DNA of 64,000 nucleotides, from the NCBI GenBank assembly GCA_963841885.1, contig CAWJEK010000032.1:1-64000 (forward strand), in the 5' to 3' direction. The position numbers and the translations under genes are program-made. This DNA comes from Bog-756 sp963841885. GTDB taxonomy: Bacteria; Actinomycetota; Acidimicrobiia; Acidimicrobiales; RAAP-2. Of the stretch, positions 1 to 7,638 are shown one piece after another; the first letter of the stretch is position 1; the number at the start of each line of letters is the position of its first letter. Below the pieces are notes generated by a model that saw nothing but the letters and a program-made list of their open reading frames with translations, was not told where the DNA came from and did not search any database.

Positions 1-113
1 TCGGCCATCACCTCGTCGAGGTAGCGGATCCGATCGGCCACGTCGGAGGGGGCCCCGGCGGCGCGGTCGGCGTCGGATCCGGCGGAGGGCGGGGCGGGAG
101 GCGGGGTCGGCAC
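1..113 (-). CDS. Unknown protein, N-terminal fragment (cut by window edge)
   Basis: A leftward reading frame opens with GTG at 113 and continues off the left edge, giving about 37 residues. It begins with a proline/alanine-rich stretch (VPTPPPAPPSAG) and then a hydrophilic, probably helical segment (DVADRIRYLDEVMA). A TATAGT box ends 6 bases before the GTG and there is no ribosome binding site, a leaderless arrangement shared with several other genes here. Too little is present to name a family. Confidence 0.5.
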   Translation of the reverse strand, partial: MPTPPPAPPSAGSDADRAAGAPSDVADRIRYLDEVMA

Positions 114-119
114 AGGCTG

Positions 120-125
120 ACTATA
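120..125 (-). promoter_or_regulatory. -10 box (TATAGT) of leaderless gene at 113
   Basis: TATAGT on the minus strand is followed by six bases (CAGCCT) and the GTG start at 113. No clear -35 element is visible. The sequence is close to the sigma-70-type -10 consensus and the spacing leaves no room for a leader. Confidence 0.5.
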
Positions 126-181
126 GCCAGGGGTCCCGGGGGTTCCGGTGAGCACAGCCCGTGGCCACCGCGCGGCTCGGG

Positions 182-187
182 TAGGCT
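182..187 (+). promoter_or_regulatory. -10 box (TAGGCT) of tRNA-Leu
   Basis: TAGGCT lies 10 bases upstream of the first base of the tRNA at 198, a normal distance from a -10 element to the transcript start. A -35 element is not obvious. Confidence 0.35.
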
Positions 188-197
188 GGGTCATCAC

Positions 198-283
198 GCG
201 GGCGTGGCGGAATCGGCGAGACGCGCCGGGTTTAGGTCCCGGTCCCTTCGGGGGTGGAGGTTCGAGTCCTCTCGCCCGCACCA
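198..283 (+). tRNA. tRNA-Leu (anticodon UAG)
   Basis: A full class II tRNA can be folded by eye. The acceptor stem is GCGGGCG (198-204) paired with CGCCCGC (273-279), with discriminator A280 and an encoded CCA at 281-283. The anticodon stem is CCGGG/CCCGG around the loop TTTAGGT, giving anticodon UAG (reads CUN leucine codons). A long variable arm containing CCCTTCGGGGG follows, as expected for tRNA-Leu. The T arm is GGAGG-TTCGAGT-CCTCT (256-272). Confidence 0.95.
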
Positions 284-329
284 GCCGGCGGCGGGGCCGG
301 CCGCGGTGGCGGCGTCCCGGCGGAGCGTG

Positions 330-335
330 TTCACT
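330..335 (+). promoter_or_regulatory. -10-like box (TTCACT) before Ddn-like gene
   Basis: TTCACT is separated by exactly six bases (GGAGCC) from the ATG at 342. The spacing matches the other leaderless candidates, but the hexamer lacks the usual A at position 2. The GGAG inside the spacer is too close to the ATG for a normal ribosome binding site. Confidence 0.25.
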
Positions 336-341
336 GGAGCC

Positions 342-788
342 ATGCCGCTCTCCGGAGAGTACGAGCCGAGCTCCCAGGCGTGGGTCCGTGACCAGGTGGA
401 GCTCTACCAGTCGTCCGGCGGCACCGAGGGCACCACCCTGCTCGACACCGGGATGCCCGTGGTCATCGTGACCAGCCGGGGGGCGAGATCGGGCAAGCTG
501 CGCAAGACCCCCCTGATGCGGGTCGAGCACGACGGGATCTACGCCATCGTGGCGTCCCAGGGCGGGGCACCCACCCACCCGAAGTGGTACGCCAACGTGG
601 TGTCCGATCCCCATGTGGAACTCCAGGACGGCCCCGAGCGGTCCGACCGTATCGCCCGCCAGGTCGAAGGGGCCGAGCGCACCCTGTGGTGGGAGCGGGC
701 CGTCGCGGCCTACCCGCCCTACGCCGAGTACCAGGAGAAGACCGAGCGGGTCATCCCGGTCCTGGTGCTCGAGCCACCCGCCGGCTGA
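342..788 (+). CDS. Ddn-like F420-dependent nitroreductase/quinone reductase family protein
   Basis: This 148-residue protein belongs to the deazaflavin-dependent nitroreductase family (Ddn/Rv3547-like split beta-barrel), cytosolic enzymes that use reduced F420 to reduce quinones or nitro compounds. The family core is visible: VVIVTSRGARSGKLRKTPL, then the GIYAIVASQGGAPTHPKWY segment around residues 60-85, followed by VSDPHVELQDG. Length is typical. The substrate cannot be read from sequence. It follows tRNA-Leu and stands alone; the ATG at 342 is the start that gives the family N terminus. Confidence 0.85.
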   Translation: MPLSGEYEPSSQAWVRDQVELYQSSGGTEGTTLLDTGMPVVIVTSRGARSGKLRKTPLMRVEHDGIYAIVASQGGAPTHPKWYANVVSDPHVELQDGPERSDRIARQVEGAERTLWWERAVAAYPPYAEYQEKTERVIPVLVLEPPAG

Positions 789-917
789 GCCGCTCATCGT
801 CTTGCGGCCGGACCGGGATTCGGCCATGCTTCCCCGGTTCAGCCACGTGCCACCCCACCGGGGCGGGCGATGGCTCACAGGTCAACGACAGCTACGGATC
901 CATCCAGGAGGACAACC

Positions 918-1820
918 ATGGGAATGCTCGACGGCAAGGTCGCCATCGTCACCGGCGCGGGCCGCGGAATCGGTCGGGAGGAGGCCATCCTCCTCGCCTC
1001 GGAGGGCGCCAAGGTCATCGTCAACGACGTCGGTGCCTCCCTCCAGGGCGAAGGTGGTGACAAGCACCCCGCCGAGGAGGTCGTCGAGATCATCAAGGCG
1101 AACGGCAGCGACGCCGCCGTCAACGCCTCGGACGTCAGCTCGTGGGAGGGTGCCAAGGCCCTCGTCGAGCAGGCCGTCGACACCTTCGGTCAGCTCGACA
1201 TCCTCGTCAACAACGCCGGCATCCTGCGGGACAAGATGTGCTTCAACATGGAGGAGTCGGACTGGGACGACGTGATCCGGGTCCACCTCAAGGGCCACTT
1301 CGCCCCGTCGCACCATGCCGCCGTGTACTGGCGGGGACGGGCCAAGGCCGGAGAGGACGTGTCCGGGCGCATCATCAACACCTCGTCCGAGGCCGGCCTG
1401 TTCGGCAACGCCGGCCAGGCCAACTACTCGGCGGCCAAGGCCGGCATCGCGTCGATGACCTGGGTCCTCGCCCGCGAGCTCGGCCGCTACGGCATCACCG
1501 CCAACTCGATCAGCCCCCGGGCCCGCACCCGCATGACCGAAAACCTCTTCGGGGAGATGGGCAAGGTCGAGGGCGGCTTCGACAAGTTCGACCCGGTCAA
1601 CGTGGCCCAGCTGGTCACGTTCCTCGCCACCGACGAGGCCGCCGACATCAGCGGCCAGAACTTCGTCGTCTACGGCGGCGACATCTGGGCCATGGGCGGC
1701 TTCCACGCCGTCGGCGAGATCCACCGCGAGTCGATGTGGTCCGTGACCGAGCTGGCCGCCGCCAAGGGTGAGCTGTTCAAGGGCATCTCGTCGGGCGTCC
1801 CGCCCTTCAGCCTGGCGTAG
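918..1820 (+). CDS. Short-chain dehydrogenase/reductase, 3-hydroxyacyl-CoA dehydrogenase-like
   Basis: A 300-residue classical SDR with the NAD(P) motif TGAGRGIG near residue 12, NNAG near residue 95 and the catalytic YSAAK (Tyr-x-x-x-Lys) near residue 170, preceded by the catalytic Ser in INTSS. The C terminus is about 50 residues longer than a minimal SDR and ends in VPPFSLA, as in the dehydrogenase domains of peroxisomal-type multifunctional beta-oxidation enzymes. That suggests oxidation of a 3-hydroxyacyl-CoA, but the substrate is inference. AGGAGGA at 906-912 lies 5 bases before the ATG. The 3' end overlaps the convergent LivF gene by 14 bases. Confidence 0.85.
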   Translation: MGMLDGKVAIVTGAGRGIGREEAILLASEGAKVIVNDVGASLQGEGGDKHPAEEVVEIIKANGSDAAVNASDVSSWEGAKALVEQAVDTFGQLDILVNNAGILRDKMCFNMEESDWDDVIRVHLKGHFAPSHHAAVYWRGRAKAGEDVSGRIINTSSEAGLFGNAGQANYSAAKAGIASMTWVLARELGRYGITANSISPRARTRMTENLFGEMGKVEGGFDKFDPVNVAQLVTFLATDEAADISGQNFVVYGGDIWAMGGFHAVGEIHRESMWSVTELAAAKGELFKGISSGVPPFSLA

Positions 1821-2658
1821 TCCCGGAGGGTGGCCCTGCGACCTCGTGCCCGGTCCGTCCGAGCACGAGGTCGCCGAGGCGGCCCTCGACATCGGCGGGC
1901 GCCCCGTCGAACACCACCCGTCCCTTGGCCAGCACGGCCACGTCGTCGACCAGCGCCAGCGCCCGGTCGACGTGCTGCTCGATGAGCAGCAGCGACGTCC
2001 CCGAGGCCAGCACCCGCTCGAGTGCGGCGTACACCTCGTCGACCACGACCGGGGCGAGGCCGAACGACAGCTCGTCGACCACCAGGAGCTTCTGGCGCAG
2101 CACCAGCACCCGGGCCAGGGCCAGCATCCGTTGCTCCCCGCCCGAGAGGGTGCCCGCCGACTGGCTGCGGCGCTCGCCCAGGCGGGGGAACGCCTCGTAG
2201 GCCTGGGCCAACCCACCGGCCACCCCGCGTCGTCCGAGGGTCCGCCGGAAGGAGAGGGTGAGGTTCTCCTCGACGGTGAGCGAGGCGAACACCGACCGTC
2301 CCTCCGTCAGCTGGGACAGCCCCGAGCGGGCGATCTCGTAGGCGGGCCGCCCGGTGATGTCCCGGCCGTCGAAGCGGATGGTGCCCCGGGTCGACGGCAC
2401 GAGGCCCGACACCACCCGGGCCACCGTCGACTTGCCCGCCCCGTTGGCCCCCACCAGGGCCGTGGCCCGTCCGCTCCGGACGGTCAGCGACACGTCGAAC
2501 AGGGCCTCGTAGGGTCCGTAGGCCACGCAGACGCCCTCCAGCTCCAGCAGCGGCCGCCCACCGTCCGGGCCGGATCCGGGGCCGCCCGGTGGGGCCGCCC
2601 CGGCCTCGGGGACCGGTGGCGCTGCCCCGTCGGTCGTCGTCGCTCCCTCCCCGGTCAT
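1807..2658 (-). CDS. livF: Liv-type ABC transporter ATP-binding protein (LivF-like)
   Basis: A 283-residue cytosolic ATPase, the second nucleotide-binding subunit of a branched-chain amino acid/amide/carboxylate-type importer. Visible motifs are Walker A GANGAGKST, signature LSGGEQRM, Walker B LLVVDE followed by LSFGLAP, and the switch histidine in LLIEQHVDR. The first 35 residues are a proline/glycine-rich extension before ELEGVCVAYGPYEALFDV. The ATG overlaps the end of the upstream livG gene. Being last in the operon fits the usual livHMGF order. The transported substrate is not determined. Confidence 0.9.
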   Translation of the reverse strand: MTGEGATTTDGAAPPVPEAGAAPPGGPGSGPDGGRPLLELEGVCVAYGPYEALFDVSLTVRSGRATALVGANGAGKSTVARVVSGLVPSTRGTIRFDGRDITGRPAYEIARSGLSQLTEGRSVFASLTVEENLTLSFRRTLGRRGVAGGLAQAYEAFPRLGERRSQSAGTLSGGEQRMLALARVLVLRQKLLVVDELSFGLAPVVVDEVYAALERVLASGTSLLLIEQHVDRALALVDDVAVLAKGRVVFDGAPADVEGRLGDLVLGRTGHEVAGPPSGTTPG

Positions 2659-3425
2659 GCCGTGCTCCCGAGGTAGGCGCGGCGCACCTCCGGGTCCTCC
2701 AGGACCTCGTCCACGTCGCCGGACGCCAGGACCTTGCCGAAGTTGAGCACGTAGAGGCGGTCCACGGCCGACTCCACCAGGGCCAGATCGTGTTCCACCA
2801 GCAACACGGCCACGCCGGTGGTGCGCCGGGCCCCGTCCAGGATCCGGGCCAGCCGGTCCGTGTCGTCGGCGTCGAGGCCCGAGGACGGCTCGTCGAGCAG
2901 GAGCAGCCGGGGGGTTCCCATCATCGCCCGCCCCAGTTCGACCAGACGGGCGTGCCCGAGGTCCAGGGTGTCGACCGGGCGCTCCGCCAGGTCCGACAGT
3001 CCGAGCAGGTCGAGCACCTCCTCCACGTGGTGCAGCTCGGACGGCGTGGGGCCACCCCGGTGGAGGAGGTCGCGCCAGATCCGCACGGTGCCGCTGGCCG
3101 CCTGCTCGGCCACCAGCAGATGGTCGGCCACCGTCATCCCCTCGAAGAGCTCGATCCGCTGGAACGTCCGGCCGATGCCGAGCCGGCTGCGGCGCCACAC
3201 CGGCATCCGGTCGATGCGCCGGCCGTTGAACACCACGGTGCCGGCGTCGGGTGTCTCCAGTCCGAACACGCAGTTGAACAGCGTGGTCTTGCCGGCCCCG
3301 TTGGGCCCGACCAACCCGACCGCCTCGCCGTCCGCCACCTCGAGGTCGACCTCGTCGAGGGCCACGATCCCGCCGAACCGCTTGGTGATCCCCGAGGCGA
3401 CGAGGAGCCCGTCGTCGGCCGTCAC
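2655..3425 (-). CDS. livG: Liv-type ABC transporter ATP-binding protein (LivG-like)
   Basis: A 256-residue ATPase starting at GTG 3425, in GTGA overlap with the stop of the fused permease. Motifs are Walker A GPNGAGKTT, Q-loop region GRTFQRIELFEGMTV, a divergent signature (LDLGHARLVELGRA instead of LSGGQ), Walker B LLLLDEPSSGLD and the H-loop in LLVEHDLALVES. The C-terminal LEDPEVRRAYLG is the LivG hallmark that docks on the permease. It pairs with the LivF-like protein encoded immediately downstream. Confidence 0.9.
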   Translation of the reverse strand: MTADDGLLVASGITKRFGGIVALDEVDLEVADGEAVGLVGPNGAGKTTLFNCVFGLETPDAGTVVFNGRRIDRMPVWRRSRLGIGRTFQRIELFEGMTVADHLLVAEQAASGTVRIWRDLLHRGGPTPSELHHVEEVLDLLGLSDLAERPVDTLDLGHARLVELGRAMMGTPRLLLLDEPSSGLDADDTDRLARILDGARRTTGVAVLLVEHDLALVESAVDRLYVLNFGKVLASGDVDEVLEDPEVRRAYLGSTA

Positions 3426-5497
3426 GCCCCCTCCACCACCGGCTCGACGGCCGCGCCGACGGCCGTCTCCGCCGCCGGACCGCCGCCGGCGTGCCGCTCC
3501 CGACGTCCGGCCCACGTCCGCTGGACCCGGCCACTCAGGTAGTCGAGGAAACCCTCGGGATGGCGCGTGTAGCTGAGGGTGGCCAGGCCGAAGAGCACGG
3601 CCACCAGGCCGGCGAAACGGGAGGGCAGGGAGGTCACCGCCACCTGCAGGGTGGCGTAGACCACCCCGGCCACGACCGCCCCGGCGATCGACCCGAGCCC
3701 GACGATGGCCACCACCACCAGGAGGACGGCCGAGATCTGGTAGTTGAAGTCGCTGGCCGACAGCGACCCCTCGACCGAGCCGAAGAGCGCACCGCCCACG
3801 CCGGCCAGCGCCGCCGACAGGGCGAACACCAGCACCCGCAGCCGGTAGACGTCGATGCCCACCGCGTTGGCGGCCAGCTCGCTCCCCCGCACGGCGGACA
3901 GATAGCGGCCCATGGTGCCGTCCCCCACCAGCTTCACGATGCCCGCGCAGACCGCCAGGATGACCAGGGAGAGGAGGAAGAACGGCTTGGCGGCGGCGAA
4001 GCTGACGGGGCCGGCCGACGGGCGGGGCAGGGTGATGCCGCCCGCCCCGTTGCCCACCCAGGAGTTGGGGAACAGGATGTTGTCGGCCAGGAGGGCGAAG
4101 GCCAGGGTGGCGAGCGCCAGGGGCAGACCGGCCAGGCGCAGCGTGGGCAGCGCCACCACCACGCCGAGGCAGGCGGCCAGCAGACCGCCCGCCACCATGC
4201 CGAGGACGATGGGCAGGCCGAAGTTGTTGGCGAGCTGTCCGGCCATGAAGCCCCCGAGGCCGGCGAAGGTGGCCTGGCAGAGCGAGATCTGGCCGGTCAT
4301 CCCCGTCAGGAGCACCAGGGACAGGAAGATGATGGCGAACGCCACCCCCTGGTTCATGGTGAGGAGCCAGTCGGGCGGGACCCAGGTCAGGGCGGACACC
4401 ACGGCCACGATCGACACCACCCAGGCGAACGTCGCCGTGGGGCGACGGGTCAGGATCCCGGTCACCCGACCGCCGGAGGGTCGCTCCAGGCGCTGGTGCC
4501 ACACGCCGACGGTGTGCACCGTGCCTCCCGAGGACTCCACCGTCGTGGCCGACCGGTAGCCCACCGTGGTCCGCTCGATGGCCGAGGTGGGCGGGTCGCA
4601 CCCCGACAGCGGGTCGTCGAGCTGGCGCTGGCGGGCCAGGGGCAGGAACACCAGCAGCACCACGAACGGCAACGACGGCCGCAGCCCGTTGGCGATCACC
4701 CCCGCCGGGAGGTAGCCGGCGATCACCTCCTGGGCGACACCGAGGGCCAGGCCGCCCACCAGGGCCAGCGGGAGGCTGGAGAAACGGCCGATCACGGCGC
4801 CGGCCACACCCCACACCAGCAGGACGGTGAAGTTCTGGGGGTCGAGCTGGGAGTACAGCGGCGCCAGCAGCACCCCGGCCAGGGCGGCCATCACACTCGA
4901 CAGGATCCAGGCGAAGGCGCTCACCCGCCCGGCGTTGACCCCGGCCAGTTCCGTCATCCGGGGGCTCTCTACCACCGCCCGCATCTCCAGGCCGACCGGG
5001 GTGAACCGGAACAACACCAGAAGGGCCGCCGCCACCACCACGGTGGCGGCAGTGATGGACAGCTCGAGCCCACTGAGCGGCACCGACCCCAGGTGGAGGT
5101 AGACCGTCTGGGCGTTGCCGATGATGGCCGGAGGCGGGATCGTCGGGGTCGACCCGGCGATGATGAGGGCCACCTGGGGCAGCGCCACGAGCAGGCCGAG
5201 CGAGGGGACGAGCTTGACCAGGGGTGATGCGGTCCGGATCCGGCGGAAGAGCAGGCGGTCGAGGAGGACCCCCACCACCGGACCGATGACCAGCACGGCG
5301 ATGACGGTCGCCGCCCACCGCGGCCACTCGTCCTGGACCAGCGAGACGTAGGCGAGGGCCGACACGAAGGCCTGGGCTCCGAACGCCAGGTTGAAGACCC
5401 CCGACGCCTTGTAGGTCAGGACCAGGCCCACCGCCATCAGGGCGAAGACGCACCCGAAGGGGACCCCGGGGACGGCGTAGTCGAAGAACTGGGTCAT
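3422..5497 (-). CDS. Fused LivH-LivM permease of a branched-chain amino acid-type ABC importer
   Basis: One 691-residue membrane protein carries both permease subunits. Residues 1-300 are LivH-like (VPFGCVFALMAVGLVLTYKA, then VNAGRVSAFAWILSS). A hydrophilic linker of about 70 residues follows. From about residue 380 it is LivM-like, with LLTGMTGQISLCQATFAGLG, the coupling-helix region RGSELAANAVGID and a final YTRHPEGFLDYL. About 16-18 hydrophobic segments are expected. Its ATG overlaps the stop of the binding-protein gene and its stop overlaps the livG GTG, so the operon is tightly coupled. LivH and LivM are separate proteins in the classic E. coli system. Confidence 0.9.
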   Translation of the reverse strand: MTQFFDYAVPGVPFGCVFALMAVGLVLTYKASGVFNLAFGAQAFVSALAYVSLVQDEWPRWAATVIAVLVIGPVVGVLLDRLLFRRIRTASPLVKLVPSLGLLVALPQVALIIAGSTPTIPPPAIIGNAQTVYLHLGSVPLSGLELSITAATVVVAAALLVLFRFTPVGLEMRAVVESPRMTELAGVNAGRVSAFAWILSSVMAALAGVLLAPLYSQLDPQNFTVLLVWGVAGAVIGRFSSLPLALVGGLALGVAQEVIAGYLPAGVIANGLRPSLPFVVLLVFLPLARQRQLDDPLSGCDPPTSAIERTTVGYRSATTVESSGGTVHTVGVWHQRLERPSGGRVTGILTRRPTATFAWVVSIVAVVSALTWVPPDWLLTMNQGVAFAIIFLSLVLLTGMTGQISLCQATFAGLGGFMAGQLANNFGLPIVLGMVAGGLLAACLGVVVALPTLRLAGLPLALATLAFALLADNILFPNSWVGNGAGGITLPRPSAGPVSFAAAKPFFLLSLVILAVCAGIVKLVGDGTMGRYLSAVRGSELAANAVGIDVYRLRVLVFALSAALAGVGGALFGSVEGSLSASDFNYQISAVLLVVVAIVGLGSIAGAVVAGVVYATLQVAVTSLPSRFAGLVAVLFGLATLSYTRHPEGFLDYLSGRVQRTWAGRRERHAGGGPAAETAVGAAVEPVVEGA

Positions 5498-6864
5498 CTG
5501 CCCGGCACCCCCGGCGCCAGCGGCAGGGTGGTCACCGTGCGGGTGCCGAGGTGGGCCGCCCCGGTCTGGTCGAAGCAGGAGTAGACGCTCTGGGGGGTGG
5601 TGAAGACGGGCACGAAGCGGTCCCCCTCCGCCCGGACGAAGGTGGTGCAGTCGAGGTTGGTCACCCCGGTGTGGGCTATGCGCCAGTTCACCGGTGGATA
5701 GGCCCCGTCGGCCGTGAAGGCCGTGAGCTGGTTGATGGACCGGACCAGCGCCGTACGGGTCACGTCGTTGCCGATGGCCCGGAGCCCGTCGGTGAACAGG
5801 GCGGCGCTCACCCACCCGGCGAGGGCGGTGGCCGAGGGCGCGGTCCCCGGGGCGTAGCGCCGGAGGGCGGCGTTGAAGGCGTCGATGCCCGGGTAGACGC
5901 CCGGGTACAGCGTCGACACCTCGAAGGGTGTCTGCTGCAGCAGGAAGTAGGCGCCGTCCAGGGCCGACCGGTTGTCGCGCAGGATCTGGCTGTCGTAGCC
6001 GTCGAGCCAGTACTGGGTGACCGACCCCAGACCGTGCTGCTGGAGGGTCTGCGACAGCTTGATGTTCCCGGTGGCGTCCATGCAGGTGGCGACGAAGTCC
6101 ACTCCCGCCTGCTGCATCCGGGTCACGTCGGCGTCGAGGGTGGCGGCCCCGTAGGGGATCGAGAAGTCCACCACCGGCGTCGGCACGTGGTACTTGCGGA
6201 GTCCCGCCACCACCGCATTGCAGCCGCCCGAGGACTGGGCCACGTTGTAGGCCAGCACCGCCGCCGCCCGGGCGTGCGTCTGCTGGGCCACGTAGGCCAC
6301 CTGGGGCATGGGCAGGTTCTCCGCGATGTAGGAGCCGCCGGCGCCGAACATGGTCGGCCCCGACCACTGCTCGTTGGTGTTCTCCTGGATCCCGAAGGTC
6401 GGCACCGCCTGGGAACGCAGGATCGACGACCCGGTGAAGAAGGGGGTCCCCACCCCCACCACGGCGAAGACCTTCGACTGGACCAGGCGCTGGGCCCCCG
6501 CGGTGTTGCCCGAGGGCGACGTGCCGTCGTCCACGATCGGCGAGTACACGATCTTGCGCCCGTAGACCCCGCCGGAGGCGTTGAGCTGGTCGAAATAGAC
6601 CGCCGCCCCGGTGGTGACCGGGGCGAAGTCGGGAGCGGCGAACCCGCTGAAGGAGCCGAGCGCCCCGACCCGGATCGAGTGGGCGGAGACCCCGTCGGTG
6701 TCACCGGCGTGGGAGACGGTCAGGACGGTGACGTTGGCGCACGAGGCCAGCAGCGGAGCGGCCACCGCCAGGGCGACGGCCGACCGTCCCACCCCGTGGG
6801 GACCACGGGGTCCCCGATGCCATCGACGCCGTAGCTCCACGTTGCTCCCCGATCCTCGGGTCAT
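5494..6864 (-). CDS. Liv-type periplasmic substrate-binding lipoprotein
   Basis: A 456-residue type I periplasmic binding protein (LivJ/ANF-receptor fold). The N terminus is basic, followed by the hydrophobic stretch SAVALAVAAPLLASC; the lipobox LASC predicts a lipid-anchored cysteine at about residue 42. Mature-domain features are IRVGALGSFSGF, ASGGVYGRKIVY and the mid-domain ATCMDATGNIKL. It delivers the substrate to the fused permease encoded next. It is the first gene of the operon 6864-1807 and its stop overlaps the permease start. The ligand could be an amino acid, amide, urea or aromatic acid; sequence alone does not decide. Confidence 0.88.
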   Translation of the reverse strand: MTRGSGSNVELRRRWHRGPRGPHGVGRSAVALAVAAPLLASCANVTVLTVSHAGDTDGVSAHSIRVGALGSFSGFAAPDFAPVTTGAAVYFDQLNASGGVYGRKIVYSPIVDDGTSPSGNTAGAQRLVQSKVFAVVGVGTPFFTGSSILRSQAVPTFGIQENTNEQWSGPTMFGAGGSYIAENLPMPQVAYVAQQTHARAAAVLAYNVAQSSGGCNAVVAGLRKYHVPTPVVDFSIPYGAATLDADVTRMQQAGVDFVATCMDATGNIKLSQTLQQHGLGSVTQYWLDGYDSQILRDNRSALDGAYFLLQQTPFEVSTLYPGVYPGIDAFNAALRRYAPGTAPSATALAGWVSAALFTDGLRAIGNDVTRTALVRSINQLTAFTADGAYPPVNWRIAHTGVTNLDCTTFVRAEGDRFVPVFTTPQSVYSCFDQTGAAHLGTRTVTTLPLAPGVPGR

Positions 6865-6945
6865 CCGCCGCCCGCGGACCCTACCCGGGCCCGTCGGGAC
6901 ACCGGTCCCGGTCGATGATCGGCCCGAGGATCCCCCGGCCCCCGA

Positions 6946-6965
6946 CCCGGGGACGACACCCCGGG
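6946..6965 (-). terminator. GC-rich stem-loop after the MaoC gene
   Basis: CCCGGGG (6946-6952) and CCCCGGG (6959-6965) form a perfect 7-bp stem around ACGACA, about 20 bases beyond the stop of the leftward gene ending at 6985 and before the next leftward gene at 6864. There is no T-run, which is common in high-GC actinobacteria, so its strength is uncertain. Confidence 0.4.
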
Positions 6966-6984
6966 GGCCCGGTCCGGGAAGACC

Positions 6985-7416
6985 TCAGCTCCGACTCGGG
7001 ACCTGGGCGGTGGCCTCGCCGACCACCTTCTCCTCGCCGTCCGCGTTGTGCAGCCGGACGTCGAGGTCGACCAGGTGCGCGTCCCCCTCGGTGCGCTTGG
7101 CCCTCACCACGATCTTGGAGCGGAGCTCCTCGTCGGGCCAGGTCTGGCGGGCGAAGCGGACCGTGAACCGCTTGACGTTGCCGATACCCACCCAGTCGGT
7201 GATGGCCGTACCGAGCAGTCCCATCGAGAACATCCCGTGACCGAACACGCTGGGCTGTCCGGCGGCGGTGGCCTTGACCTCGTCGTGGTGCATCGGGTTG
7301 TAGTCACCCGACGCCCCGGCGTAGGCCACCAGGTCGGTGCGGGTGAGCACGTGGCTCAGCTCGGGGGCCTCGTCGCCTTCGGCCACGTCCTCGAAGTACA
7401 GCACTGCGTCAGCCAT
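6985..7416 (-). CDS. MaoC-like (R)-specific enoyl-CoA hydratase, catalytic subunit
   Basis: A 143-residue hot-dog protein with the hydratase-2 catalytic motif GDYNPMHHD around residues 37-45, where Asp and His are the expected catalytic pair. The ATG at 7416 is chosen because GAGGAGGG lies about 8 bases upstream. It would hydrate trans-2-enoyl-CoA to (R)-3-hydroxyacyl-CoA. It is the last gene of the acyl-CoA operon, whose other hot-dog gene (11294-11791) lacks the catalytic residues; the two probably form a HadA/HadB-like heterodimer (inference). Confidence 0.85.
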   Translation of the reverse strand: MADAVLYFEDVAEGDEAPELSHVLTRTDLVAYAGASGDYNPMHHDEVKATAAGQPSVFGHGMFSMGLLGTAITDWVGIGNVKRFTVRFARQTWPDEELRSKIVVRAKRTEGDAHLVDLDVRLHNADGEEKVVGEATAQVPSRS

Positions 7417-7638
7417 GTCCCCATCCCTCCTCGTCGACCCACCACCGGGTCTCGTGTGGCCACCACCGGGTGTCCCGGTCGTGGTCGTCCAGTCTTCCAT
7501 CGCCCGCCCAGGGCGTGCCACGACACGTGCGCGAGCGGATGCTCCTCGTCGGGCCCCGGTGCACGACACCCGTCCCGGGCGGGATCCGCACCCCACCGCC
7601 CTCGACGGCACCGTCCCCCGGTCCGACCGGGCGGTCGG

